A DNA stretch of 16,980 nt from CAYJKB01 sp964370625 (GCA_964370625.1 CAYJKB010000046.1:1-16980); one strand, 5' to 3'. Positions 7,764-15,302 are shown, counted from the first letter of the stretch. A program made the numbers and translations. Notes: generated by a model not told the origin, from the sequence alone.

Positions 7764-8885
7764 ATGACACATTTAAAAACGACAGCTCTTTTAGTAATTA
7801 CATTTGGAGCAATAGGTATGATATATTTAACTGGGCATTTAAATCGTGGAGAGGTGGATATAGCAATGAAGGACCATAAAAGTATTATAAGTACAAGTGA
7901 AGCTGAAATCCAAAGTTTAATTGATGAAAAAAATCTAAGTACAATTTATTTAGCTGGTGGATGTTTTTGGGGTGTTGAAGAATATATGACACGCATTGAT
8001 GGTGTATATGATGCAACATCTGGTTATGCAAATGGTAATACCGAAAACCCAAGTTATCAAGATGTAATTCATAACAATACTGGCCATGCTGAAACTGTAC
8101 GTGTGATTTATGATGCAAATGAAGTTACTCTTGAATTTCTATTACAAAAATATTTTGAAGTAATCGACCCTACAAGTATTAATAAACAAGGTAATGATGT
8201 GGGTTCTCAATATCGTACTGGTATTTATTTTGAAAATGATGCTGATAAATTAATTATTGATACTGCACTTAATGCTTTACAAGCTGATTATGATAAGGAT
8301 ATTGTAGTTGAAGCTGTCGCTTTAGATAATTTTTATCGTGCAGAAGAATATCATCAAGATTATTTACAAAAAAATCCTAATGGATATTGTCATATTGATT
8401 TAAGCCTTGCAACTGCAAATACTATTGACACAAATATTTATGTTAAACCTTCTGATGATGAGATAAAAGATATGTTATCAGACCTTGAATATAAAGTTAC
8501 TCAAAAAGAAGGAACTGAATATGCATTTTCAAGCGATCTTAATAACAACTATAAAAAAGGTATTTATGTTGATATTGTAACTGGTGAACCTTTATTCTTA
8601 TCAACTGATAAATATGATTCTGGTACAGGTTGGCCAAGTTTTACAAGTCCAATTTTTGAAGATGTATTAATCGAAGATACTGCTAATGCTAGTTTATATC
8701 GTGGAACGGAAGTTAAAAGCAAAGTTGGCGAAAGTCATTTAGGTCACGTTTTCACTGATGGACCTGCAGACGATGGTGGACTTAGATATTGTATTAATGG
8801 TGCTGCTTTAGATTTTGTATCTTATGACGATATGGAAGCTGCTGGATATGCTCATCTTATGCATTTATTAGATGAACAGGAATAA
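7764..8885 (+). CDS. msrAB: Membrane-anchored bifunctional peptide methionine sulfoxide reductase MsrAB
   Basis: A 373-residue fusion that repairs both methionine-S-sulfoxide (MsrA) and methionine-R-sulfoxide (MsrB) in proteins. A signal anchor at about residues 5-24 predicts an extracytoplasmic enzyme. The MsrA domain (about 60-215) has the catalytic motif G66-C67-F-W-G and the later C209 in 'NPNGYCHID', probably the resolving cysteine. The MsrB domain (about 235-370) has 'DSGTGWPSF', 'GHVFTDGP' and catalytic C343 in 'RYCINGAAL'. The MsrB zinc CxxC pairs are absent ('GIYVDIVTGEPLF'), as in streptococcal MsrAB-type proteins. T288 stands where many MsrB enzymes have a resolving cysteine, so the MsrB half appears to be a one-Cys type. 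Only three cysteines occur in the whole protein. It is transcribed alone and converges on the CpXC gene. Confidence 0.95.
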   Translation: MTHLKTTALLVITFGAIGMIYLTGHLNRGEVDIAMKDHKSIISTSEAEIQSLIDEKNLSTIYLAGGCFWGVEEYMTRIDGVYDATSGYANGNTENPSYQDVIHNNTGHAETVRVIYDANEVTLEFLLQKYFEVIDPTSINKQGNDVGSQYRTGIYFENDADKLIIDTALNALQADYDKDIVVEAVALDNFYRAEEYHQDYLQKNPNGYCHIDLSLATANTIDTNIYVKPSDDEIKDMLSDLEYKVTQKEGTEYAFSSDLNNNYKKGIYVDIVTGEPLFLSTDKYDSGTGWPSFTSPIFEDVLIEDTANASLYRGTEVKSKVGESHLGHVFTDGPADDGGLRYCINGAALDFVSYDDMEAAGYAHLMHLLDEQE

Positions 8886-8930
8886 ATTTAATTAACGATT
8901 CATTCCCTCAATTTTAATTTTAAACAACAA

Positions 8931-8974
8931 AACGCATCATTACGAAAGTTCTAAAGCTTCGTTTATGATGCGTT
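8931..8974. terminator. Bidirectional terminator between convergent msrAB and the CpXC gene
   Basis: A 10-bp outer stem (8931-8940 AACGCATCAT with 8965-8974 ATGATGCGTT) encloses a weaker inner stem (ACGAA/TTCGT). On the minus strand it is followed by TTTTGTTGTTTAAAA, so it works best for the purD-CpXC transcript, whose last stop codon is 6 bases away. On the plus strand the trailing sequence is only moderately T-rich. Confidence 0.75.
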
Positions 8975-8979
8975 AATAT

Positions 8980-9603
8980 TTATTGTGAAATTTTTTCTGT
9001 TAATTCTTTTGCGTATTCTTCATCAACTAAAAGACATTCCCAAGTAGGCTCTGGCAATTTTTCATCTAATTGATCTAAAATATTTAAATAATAAATTGGA
9101 AGTACAGCAATTTTTTCTTCTATGCCATTTTCTTTAACCATAATAAATATTTGATTTCCATTTTCATCAATATCATAAAAGAATAGTTCTTCTAAATCAG
9201 AATTCCCGCTATACTCATATTGAGATTTAAGCAGAAGTTTTAATAGTTCGATTGCTCTATCATCAAAGCCTTTTTCAAAACATGTAATTTTTTCTCTAAA
9301 ATTATCTGGGCTATTAACAATTCTTGCACGATAAGATGGATATTCTTTTTTATATTGTGCATTTTCATCGATATTTGGCACATAAAACAATAGAATTTTA
9401 TGTTCTTCATCTCGATAACACAACGGATAAGTCATTCTTATATCATTTCTACACATTGGGCAAGACCAAGAAAAAAATGACATATCTAATATTTTTGCTC
9501 TTATTTCTGGTGTGTCATCAACATCAATTTCAATAAATTTATCAAATTCTGCACTTTGTCCACATGATGGGCATTTCATTTTTGTTTTAATACTATCTGT
9601 CAT
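8980..9603 (-). CDS. CpXC-domain protein
   Basis: A 207-residue protein whose N-terminal half matches the CpXC domain, a putative metal-binding module named for its CPxC pairs: C11-P-S-C14 and C48-P-M-C51, probably a zinc ribbon. In between lies 'FIEIDVDDTPEIRAKILDMSFFSWSCP', typical of the family. The C-terminal half (about 110-207) is acidic, with 'LEELFFYDIDENGNQIFIMVKENGIEEKIAVLPIYY', and has no motif that I recognise. AAAGGTGAT at 9607-9615 precedes the ATG. It lies 15 bases downstream of the disordered-protein gene and shares the minus-strand operon with purD. The function of the family is unknown. Confidence 0.85.
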   Translation of the reverse strand: MTDSIKTKMKCPSCGQSAEFDKFIEIDVDDTPEIRAKILDMSFFSWSCPMCRNDIRMTYPLCYRDEEHKILLFYVPNIDENAQYKKEYPSYRARIVNSPDNFREKITCFEKGFDDRAIELLKLLLKSQYEYSGNSDLEELFFYDIDENGNQIFIMVKENGIEEKIAVLPIYYLNILDQLDEKLPEPTWECLLVDEEYAKELTEKISQ

Positions 9604-9618
9604 AAAATCACCTTTATA

Positions 9619-10089
9619 CTATTTTTTTGGTGAATACCAAGACGGTTTAGCATACCCACCTTGACCAATTTCTGAAATTCCTGAAAAAGCAATATCATCC
9701 ATATTACTTCTGCCACCTCTGCCATATCTTTGAGGTCTTCCTCTATTTCCAGCTGGATGTCTTCTAGGATTTTTGTGCTGTTGTTGTCTTTGTTGTTGTG
9801 GTTGTTGGATTTTTTCTCCGTCTAGCTGTTCTGTTGCCGTTTGTTTCACAGCATTTTCATTTGGTGTAACCCTTTTATTTTCATGAGGTTTTCTTCTTGC
9901 ATTTTGATGCACAGGTTTTTTATTCGTATGTGTCTTTGAAACATGTGGTTTTTCAGCAGTTACAGCTTGTTCACCCTCTTGTGGTTTTGGCTTTGGTTTA
10001 TTATTGTTATATCTTTTAAATCCAAAGGGTTTACGTTTTTGTGTGTTGCTCTGCCCTGTCACTGTTTCGGTAATAACCTTATTTTCCAT
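9619..10089 (-). CDS. Basic, disordered low-complexity protein (Lys/Gln/Asn/Pro/Arg-rich), unrecognised
   Basis: A protein of 156 residues from the ATG at 10089, chosen because AAGGA at 10098-10102 lies 8 bases upstream; an in-frame ATG at 10122 would add 11 residues but has no ribosome binding site. It is strongly basic and almost free of hydrophobic residues. It has 'KPFGFKRYNNNKPKPKP' near the start, a Gln tract around residues 94-104, an Arg-Gly-rich stretch 'GNRGRPQRYGRGGR' at about 113-126, and a less repetitive C-terminus 'AFSGISEIGQGGYAKPSWYSPKK'. The composition suggests an intrinsically disordered nucleic-acid-binding protein, but this is inference. It sits between purD and the CpXC gene, 43 bases after the purD stop, so it is co-transcribed with them. 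I do not recognise a family. Confidence 0.72.
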   Translation of the reverse strand: MENKVITETVTGQSNTQKRKPFGFKRYNNNKPKPKPQEGEQAVTAEKPHVSKTHTNKKPVHQNARRKPHENKRVTPNENAVKQTATEQLDGEKIQQPQQQRQQQHKNPRRHPAGNRGRPQRYGRGGRSNMDDIAFSGISEIGQGGYAKPSWYSPKK

Positions 10090-10132
10090 TATGTTTTTCC
10101 TTAGTTCTCCCTTCATTGGCATGTATTAATAA

Positions 10133-11386
10133 TTATTTTATGCCAATATCATTTCTATAATGCATTTTATCAAAAGAAATTTTATTAATTTCATTATACA
10201 CTTTTTTTATCGCTTTATCAAGTGTATCTGCTTCAGCTGTAACACCAAGCACTCTTCCGCCATTAGTTAGCACTTTTCCATCATCTGAAATCTTTGTTCC
10301 AGCATGAAACACCACAGCATCAGTTACATCTTCAATGCCTACAATTTCTTTGCCTTTTTCATATGATTTTGGATAACCACCACTAGCAAGAACTACACAA
10401 CAAGTTGCATTCTCTTTAAATTTTACATCAATATCTGTGAGTTTTTCGTCGATTATTGCATTCATTATATCAAAAAGATCACTATCTAATCGCATAAGCA
10501 CAGCTTGTGTTTCAGGGTCTCCAAATCTTGCATTATATTCAATTACTTTTGCACCCTCTGTTGTTATCATAAGTCCAAAGTAAAGTACACCCTTAAAACT
10601 TCTTTCTTCAGAATTCATAGCTTTAATTGTTGGAATAAATATTTTTTCCATACATTCTTGTGCAAGTTCATCGCTATAAATTCTTGATGGTGAAAAAGCA
10701 CCCATACCACCAGTATTAGGCCCTTCATCATTGTCATATGCACGTTTATGGTCTTGTGCTGATGGCATAGGGCATAATGTTTTTCCATCTGTAAAAGCAA
10801 GCACAGATACTTCAGGCCCTTGTAAAAATTCTTCAATTACAACTCTTGCACCAGATGCCCCAAACGCACCATCATCAATAGCATCACGCACAGCTTCTAT
10901 TGCTTCAGCTTCTGTCATTGCAACTGTAACACCTTTACCAAGTGCAAGACCATCAGCTTTAATTACAATAGGTGCACCTTGTTCTTTGATATATTCAATC
11001 GCTTTTGCACTATCTTCAAAAACTTCATATTTTGCAGTTGGGATATTATACTTCTTCATAAGTTCTTTTGCAAAAGACTTAGAACCCTCAATTATTGCTG
11101 CAGCTTTATCAGGGCCAAATGCACGGAAACCATTGTCACGCAGTACATCAACCATACCTAATACCAATGGGTCATCAGGAGTTACAACAACAAGGTCTGG
11201 CTTAACTTTTTTACAAAAGTCAAGCATTCCATCGATATCAGTTGCACCAATATTAACGCATTCAGCGACTTGTGATATACCACCATTTCCAGGTGTGCAG
11301 TATAGCTTTGTAACTTTTTCGCTTTGGGATAGTTTTACGCATATAGCGTGTTCACGTCCACCACTGCCTATTACTATAACTTTCAT
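10133..11386 (-). CDS. purD: Phosphoribosylamine-glycine ligase (GAR synthetase) PurD
   Basis: A 417-residue cytoplasmic ATP-grasp enzyme that joins glycine to 5-phosphoribosylamine, the second step of purine synthesis. The N-terminal motif is G7-S-G-G-R-E-H-A14. ATP-grasp signatures are 'VIKADGLALGKGV' (about 141-153), 'QDHKR' at 211-215, 'GPNTGGMGA' at 222-230 and 'YNARFGDPETQ' at 284-294. Length and domain order are normal. The segment at residues 69-74 reads TPDDPL where many homologues have GPE-PL, a variant also plausible for Clostridia. AAAGGA lies 8 bases before the ATG. It is separated from purH by 685 bases filled with a repeat element, and it heads the purD - disordered protein - CpXC transcript. 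No convincing promoter is visible just upstream. Confidence 0.97.
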   Translation of the reverse strand: MKVIVIGSGGREHAICVKLSQSEKVTKLYCTPGNGGISQVAECVNIGATDIDGMLDFCKKVKPDLVVVTPDDPLVLGMVDVLRDNGFRAFGPDKAAAIIEGSKSFAKELMKKYNIPTAKYEVFEDSAKAIEYIKEQGAPIVIKADGLALGKGVTVAMTEAEAIEAVRDAIDDGAFGASGARVVIEEFLQGPEVSVLAFTDGKTLCPMPSAQDHKRAYDNDEGPNTGGMGAFSPSRIYSDELAQECMEKIFIPTIKAMNSEERSFKGVLYFGLMITTEGAKVIEYNARFGDPETQAVLMRLDSDLFDIMNAIIDEKLTDIDVKFKENATCCVVLASGGYPKSYEKGKEIVGIEDVTDAVVFHAGTKISDDGKVLTNGGRVLGVTAEADTLDKAIKKVYNEINKISFDKMHYRNDIGIK

Positions 11387-11435
11387 TTTATCTTTCCTTT
11401 CATTATTTTATTTTTATGTTTTATAGATATACTTT

Positions 11436-11577
11436 CCTTTTTAGTCCCATATATTTCTGCCAAGATGGCTGACTGTCCTTTAAATTAAATTTAAGTTTCT
11501 TTTCATTACTTGAGGAATGTCAAGTAATCAAACATTTTAACTTTTGGCTTGTCAAAAGTTAACAAAATCGCTTTTTT
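11436..11577 (+). repeat. Left half-unit of the structured repeat
   Basis: Order on the plus strand: a possible small hairpin GCCA-aga-TGGC (11459-11469); hairpin B ATTACTTGA/TCAAGTAAT (11505-11513 with 11520-11528, 6-base loop); spacer CAAACATT (11529-11536); hairpin A TTAACTTTTG/CAAAAGTTAA (11537-11546 with 11553-11562, loop GCTTGT); then the tail AAAATCGCTTTTTT (11564-11577). It aligns with the right half-unit (inverted) and with the copy at 16844-16980, with stem bases changed in pairs. Confidence 0.75.
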
Positions 11578-11862
11578 CTAAAATGTTTGGCACAGCTGTA
11601 TTTCTCATTCTCTCGGCAATCGTCCTGTGTGCAGACATGTACGTAACGCACTCTGTGCTATATTTTATAAAAAGGGAAATGCTGTGATGCAAATATGCAA
11701 GATTGATGTAAAGGCTGAGAAAAAGATTGCACAATCCCTCTACAATTAATGCTGTTAGGTTATTGCCATATTAAATACAACACAGAGTGTGGTAGTGAAG
11801 CAAATTAGCTAAACTGTCACCACCGATAGCATGAAAGACTAGATGTTTCAAAAAATCATATC

Positions 11863-11993
11863 AAAGCGATTTTTCTTTCCCTTTTGACAAGCCAAAAGGG
11901 AAAACGCTTGGATACTTGGCGTTCACCAAGTATCAAAAAGAAAATGAGCATATATTGTCATAAAAATCCATCCGTAGAACGGATATATAAAGG
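11863..11993 (-). repeat. Right half-unit of the structured repeat (inverted)
   Basis: Read on the plus strand: tail AAAGCGATTTTT (11863-11874); hairpin A TTTCCCTTTTG/CAAAAGGGAAA (11876-11886 with 11893-11903, loop ACAAGC); spacer ACGCTTG (11904-11910); hairpin B GATACTTGG/CCAAGTATC (11911-11919 with 11926-11934, 6-base loop); then the outer part with hairpin C ATCCGT-aga-ACGGAT (11970-11984) and ATATAAAGG (11985-11993). The outer part matches the copy near purF closely, for example AAAAATCCAT and CTTTATAT in reverse complement. Confidence 0.78.
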
Positions 11994-12020
11994 TAGCGAA
12001 AAAAGAAAAATCTTATTTTA

Positions 12021-12063
12021 AATAATAAAAAATACAAAAGGGCAACCTATAGGGTCACCCTTT
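12021..12063 (-). terminator. Rho-independent terminator after purH
   Basis: AAAAGGG (12036-12042) pairs with CCCTTT (12058-12063), and ACC pairs with GGT inside, with a symmetric two-base internal loop between the two stems. On the minus strand the hairpin is followed by TGTATTTTTTATT. It lies 9 bases past the purH stop and should end or attenuate the purFMNH transcript before purD. Confidence 0.8.
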
Positions 12064-12071
12064 CCCTATTA

Positions 12072-13610
12072 TTAATGTTTAAAGTGACGAATGCCAGTAA
12101 ATACCATTGCAATCCCTGCTTCATTACATGCTTTGATTGACTCCTCATCACGAATAGAGCCACCAGGTTGAATAATCGCAGTGATACCACTTTTTTGAGC
12201 AAGCTCAACACAATCGCTAAATGGAAAAAACGCATCAGATGCTAAAACTGAGCCTTTAACTTTTTCGCCAGCATATCGAATAGCAAGATCTAGTGCTGTA
12301 ATACGGTTAGTTTGCCCAGGGCCTACACCAACAGTTGCATTGTCTTTGGCAAGAACTATACCATTAGATTTTGTGTGTTTTACAACTTTAAATGCAAATT
12401 CAAGGTCAGATAATTCTTCTTTAGTCGGTGCTCTGTCAGTTACAACTTTAAGCTCCCCATCGAACAAACTACAGTTTAAATCTTGTACTAAAAGTCCACC
12501 AGCAACTTTTTTGAAGTCTTTTCTAGCTGATGTATTTGGCATAGCAATATCAGATAGTTTCAATAGACGAATATTTTTCTTTTGAGTTAAAACTTCAAGT
12601 GCATCTTGCTCAAAATCAGGTGCGATTATAATTTCAAGGAAAGTTTTACATAGCTCGTCAGCTGTTGCTTTATCTACTGTACGGTTTAGTGCAACAATTC
12701 CACCGAAAATAGATACTGGGTCAGCATTATATGCACCTAAATAAGCATCGTAAATAGTATCCCCAGTCGCAACTCCACATGGGTTTGCGTGTTTTACTGC
12801 AACAGCACATGGTACATCACCAAACTCTTTAATCGTATCAAGTGCTCCATTTGCATCATTGATGTTGTTATAGGAAAGTTCTTTTCCGTGAAGCTGAACC
12901 GCAGCAGCTAGTGTACCCTCTACGTTTAAAGGTTCACGATAGAATACACCTTGCTGATGTGGATTTTCTCCATAACGCATATCTTGAACTTTTTCATAAG
13001 TTACAGTATAGCTTTCTGGATAAATTTCGCCGATTTGCTCTGCTAAGTAATTTGAGATTAACGCATCATAACTTGCTGTGTGCTGGAACACTTTTAGTGC
13101 ATAACGGAATTTATCATCACGAGTGATACCGTCACCTTTAAGTGATGCAATAACTTTTTCATAATCACATGGGTCAACCACTACGCAAACATCTTGCCAG
13201 TTTTTCGCAGCTGCACGAATCATTGTAGGGCCACCGATATCAATATTTTCAATAGCATCTTCAAGTTCTACATCTGGTTTGCTAATAGTAGCTTTAAATG
13301 GATAAAGGTTAATTGCAACAATATCAATAGGATTAATGCCTAATTTTTCGATTTGTGCCATATGTTCAGCATTTTCACGCATAGCTAAAATACCACCATG
13401 AATAGCTGGGTGAAGTGTTTTAACACGTCCATCTAAACATTCTGGAAAACCTGTTATATCAGATACTCCAGTTACAGGAATACCATTATCTGCTAAAGTT
13501 TTATGAGTTCCACCTGTTGATAATAGCTCATAACCTAATTCTACAAGTGATTTTGCAAATTCAACAACACCAGTTTTATCGGAAACACTAAGTAATGCTC
13601 TTTTTTTCAT
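12072..13610 (-). CDS. purH: Bifunctional AICAR formyltransferase / IMP cyclohydrolase PurH
   Basis: A 512-residue enzyme for the last two steps of IMP synthesis: formyl transfer from 10-formyl-THF to AICAR, then ring closure. The N-terminal MGS-like cyclohydrolase domain (about 1-145) begins 'KKRALLSVSDKTGVVEFAK' and holds 'LLSTGGTHKTL' and 'GRVKTLHPAIHGGIL'. The transformylase domain follows with 'RYGENPHQ' (212-219) and the catalytic pair K273-H274 in 'AVKHANPCGVA'. The start is uncertain: an in-frame ATG at 13622 (four more residues) is only one base from AAAGGA (13624-13629), while the ATG at 13610 has 13 bases and matches the family N-terminus, so I prefer 13610. It follows purN by 34 bases and ends at a terminator. 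Confidence 0.96.
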   Translation of the reverse strand: MKKRALLSVSDKTGVVEFAKSLVELGYELLSTGGTHKTLADNGIPVTGVSDITGFPECLDGRVKTLHPAIHGGILAMRENAEHMAQIEKLGINPIDIVAINLYPFKATISKPDVELEDAIENIDIGGPTMIRAAAKNWQDVCVVVDPCDYEKVIASLKGDGITRDDKFRYALKVFQHTASYDALISNYLAEQIGEIYPESYTVTYEKVQDMRYGENPHQQGVFYREPLNVEGTLAAAVQLHGKELSYNNINDANGALDTIKEFGDVPCAVAVKHANPCGVATGDTIYDAYLGAYNADPVSIFGGIVALNRTVDKATADELCKTFLEIIIAPDFEQDALEVLTQKKNIRLLKLSDIAMPNTSARKDFKKVAGGLLVQDLNCSLFDGELKVVTDRAPTKEELSDLEFAFKVVKHTKSNGIVLAKDNATVGVGPGQTNRITALDLAIRYAGEKVKGSVLASDAFFPFSDCVELAQKSGITAIIQPGGSIRDEESIKACNEAGIAMVFTGIRHFKH

Positions 13611-13644
13611 TATAATGCCCATTTCCTTTCAAATTCAATCTATT

Positions 13645-14271
13645 TTAATTATCTATCTTTGTGGTTTGTCCATCTACTTTAATTTTGCCATCACAAAAAA
13701 GCGATACAACTTGTGGTAAAATTTTATGTTCAGCCTCAAGCATAACACGTTTTTGCAGGGTTTCAGCACTGTCATCTTCATGCACTTCAACGGCTTTTTG
13801 TGCAATAATTGCACCACCATCTGTAATTTCGTTTACAAAATGCACAGTTGCTCCTGTAAGTTTTACACCTTTTGCCAAAACAGCATCATGAACATGTAAA
13901 CCATAAAACCCATCTCCACAAAAAGCTGGGATAAGTGATGGGTGAACATTTATGATTTTATTTTCAAATGTGCGACAAAAATCAGCAGATAATACAGTCA
14001 TAAACCCAGCGAGGACAATAAGTCCTACGCCGAGTTCATTTAACTTATCTGTTAAAGCTTTCTCATAGCTTACATGGTTATCATAAGATTTTTTAGCTAT
14101 TACATATGATGGAATATTTGCTTTTTCAGCACGTTCTAGTGCGAAAACTCCCTCTTTAGAGGAAATTACAGCACAAATTTCACCATTTGGGATAGTGCCA
14201 GCTTGTTTTGCATCAATAATAGCTTGTAAATTAGTTCCACCACCGGAAACTAACACTGCAACCTTTACCAT
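13645..14271 (-). CDS. purN: Phosphoribosylglycinamide formyltransferase PurN (10-formyl-THF dependent)
   Basis: A 208-residue enzyme that formylates GAR to FGAR. The N-terminal 'VAVLVSGGGTNLQAIID' (4-20) is the phosphate-binding region. The catalytic triad of the family is present as N108 and H110 in 'INVHPSLIPAF' and D151 in 'GATVHFVNEITDGGAIIAQ'. The length is normal. The start overlaps the end of purM by seven bases, indicating translational coupling, and purH follows after 34 bases. The formyl donor is shared with PurH. Confidence 0.96.
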   Translation of the reverse strand: MVKVAVLVSGGGTNLQAIIDAKQAGTIPNGEICAVISSKEGVFALERAEKANIPSYVIAKKSYDNHVSYEKALTDKLNELGVGLIVLAGFMTVLSADFCRTFENKIINVHPSLIPAFCGDGFYGLHVHDAVLAKGVKLTGATVHFVNEITDGGAIIAQKAVEVHEDDSAETLQKRVMLEAEHKILPQVVSLFCDGKIKVDGQTTKIDN

Positions 14272-15302
14272 ATTTCAACGCCCTTATCACCTTTTTTGGT
14301 TTCACCAAGAATATATGCAGTTTCGCCACAATCACGTAAAATTTCCATAGTTTTATCTGCATCTTCTTTAGCTACAGCAATAACTAAACCTGTTCCCATG
14401 TTAAATGTATTAAACATATCACGCTCAGGGATTTTGCCTTCATTCATAATAATTTCAAAAATTGGAAGTACAGGAATTTTAGCACGTTCGATACTAGCAC
14501 AAATTCCGTCAGGTAACATACGTGGCACATTTTCATAGAAACCACCACCAGTGATATGGCTTATACCTTTTACATCTATTTCAGCTAATAGTTTTTTAAC
14601 TGGTTTTACATAGATTTTTGTAGGAATTAATAGTTCTTCTCCTAATGTTTTACCAATTTCATCATAATAATTACGGATAGAATGTTCATTAATTCCAAGC
14701 ACTTTACGCACAAGTGAATAACCGTTTGAGTGAACACCAGAAGATGCAACACCAATAAGCACATCACCTTCTATGATTTTACTTCCATCAATGATTTTTG
14801 GTTTATCTACGATACCAACGCAGAAACCAGCCATGTCATATTCATCTTGTGGATAAAACCCAGGCATTTCAGCAGTTTCACCACCAATTAATGCACATTC
14901 AGCTTGACGACAACCTTCAGCAATACCTATAACCATATTAGCAACACGCTCTGGGTGGTTTTTGCCTACAGCAATATAATCAAGGAAAAACATAGGAGAT
15001 GCACCAGCACAAACAATGTCATTTACACACATCGCAACGCAGTCAATACCGATTGTATCGTGTTTATCCATTAAAAATGCAAGTTTAAGTTTTGTACCAA
15101 CGCCGTCAGTACCAGAAACTAGAACAGGTTCTTCCATGCCTTTAAAATCAGGGGCAAAAAGTCCTCCGAAGCCACCTAGTGACCCTATTACACCTTTTGT
15201 AAATGTACTTTCAACGTGAGGTTTCATAAGTTTTACAGCTTCATAACCTGCAACCACGTCTACTCCTGCTTTTTTGTAGCTTACGCTTTTACTGTTTTGC
15301 AT
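14265..15302 (-). CDS. purM: Phosphoribosylformylglycinamidine cyclo-ligase (AIR synthetase) PurM
   Basis: A 345-residue ATP-dependent enzyme that closes the imidazole ring of FGAM to give AIR. Family motifs are 'SYKKAGVDVVAGYEAV' at the N-terminus, 'PVLVSGTDGVGTKLKLAF' (59-76), 'CVNDIVCAGASPMFFLDYIA' (92-111), 'IGGETAEMPGFY', and 'HITGGGFYENVPRMLP' in the C-terminal half. The length is typical. Its ATG shares one base with the purF stop codon (TAATG), and its end overlaps purN by seven bases, so the three genes form one tightly coupled unit. Confidence 0.97.
   Translation of the reverse strand: MQNSKSVSYKKAGVDVVAGYEAVKLMKPHVESTFTKGVIGSLGGFGGLFAPDFKGMEEPVLVSGTDGVGTKLKLAFLMDKHDTIGIDCVAMCVNDIVCAGASPMFFLDYIAVGKNHPERVANMVIGIAEGCRQAECALIGGETAEMPGFYPQDEYDMAGFCVGIVDKPKIIDGSKIIEGDVLIGVASSGVHSNGYSLVRKVLGINEHSIRNYYDEIGKTLGEELLIPTKIYVKPVKKLLAEIDVKGISHITGGGFYENVPRMLPDGICASIERAKIPVLPIFEIIMNEGKIPERDMFNTFNMGTGLVIAVAKEDADKTMEILRDCGETAYILGETKKGDKGVEIW

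Larger units (their letters stand above)
11436..11993. repeat. Inverted-pair structured repeat element filling the purH-purD gap
   Basis: Two colinear, diverged half-units face each other around a centre of about 100 bases (11670-11770). Landmarks recur in inverted order at matching spacing: the AAAATCGCTTT tail starts at 11564 on the left and at 11874 reading leftward on the right; TCATTCTCTCGG (11605-11616) answers CCGATAGCATGA (11823-11834, 10 of 12 matching), 41 and 40 bases further in; CACTCTGTG (11649-11657) answers CACAGAGTG (11781-11789), 44 and 45 bases further in. Outer parts carry hairpins (see the half-unit entries). There is no credible ORF; the minus-strand frame at 11552-11734 lacks a ribosome binding site and family resemblance. 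It resembles a MITE or a REPIN/BIME-type unit. No transposase is nearby and no target duplication was identified. Confidence 0.72.

Noticed and set aside
10731..11426. Long plus-strand ORF of 231 residues opposite purD
   Set aside because: It is the antisense shadow of a conserved enzyme, with no ribosome binding site and a composition (Ser/Thr/Pro/Ile) typical of an antisense frame.
11552..11734. Minus-strand ORF of 60 residues in the purH-purD gap
   Set aside because: It has no ribosome binding site and no family resemblance, and it runs through the hairpin repeat and its core. It is explained by the non-coding element.
11436..12000. CRISPR array or IS200/IS605 insertion sequence
   Set aside because: There are no regularly spaced direct repeats, and no Y1 transposase or TnpB gene is in the window. 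The two hairpin ends are in inverted orientation, unlike the usual IS200/IS605 ends.
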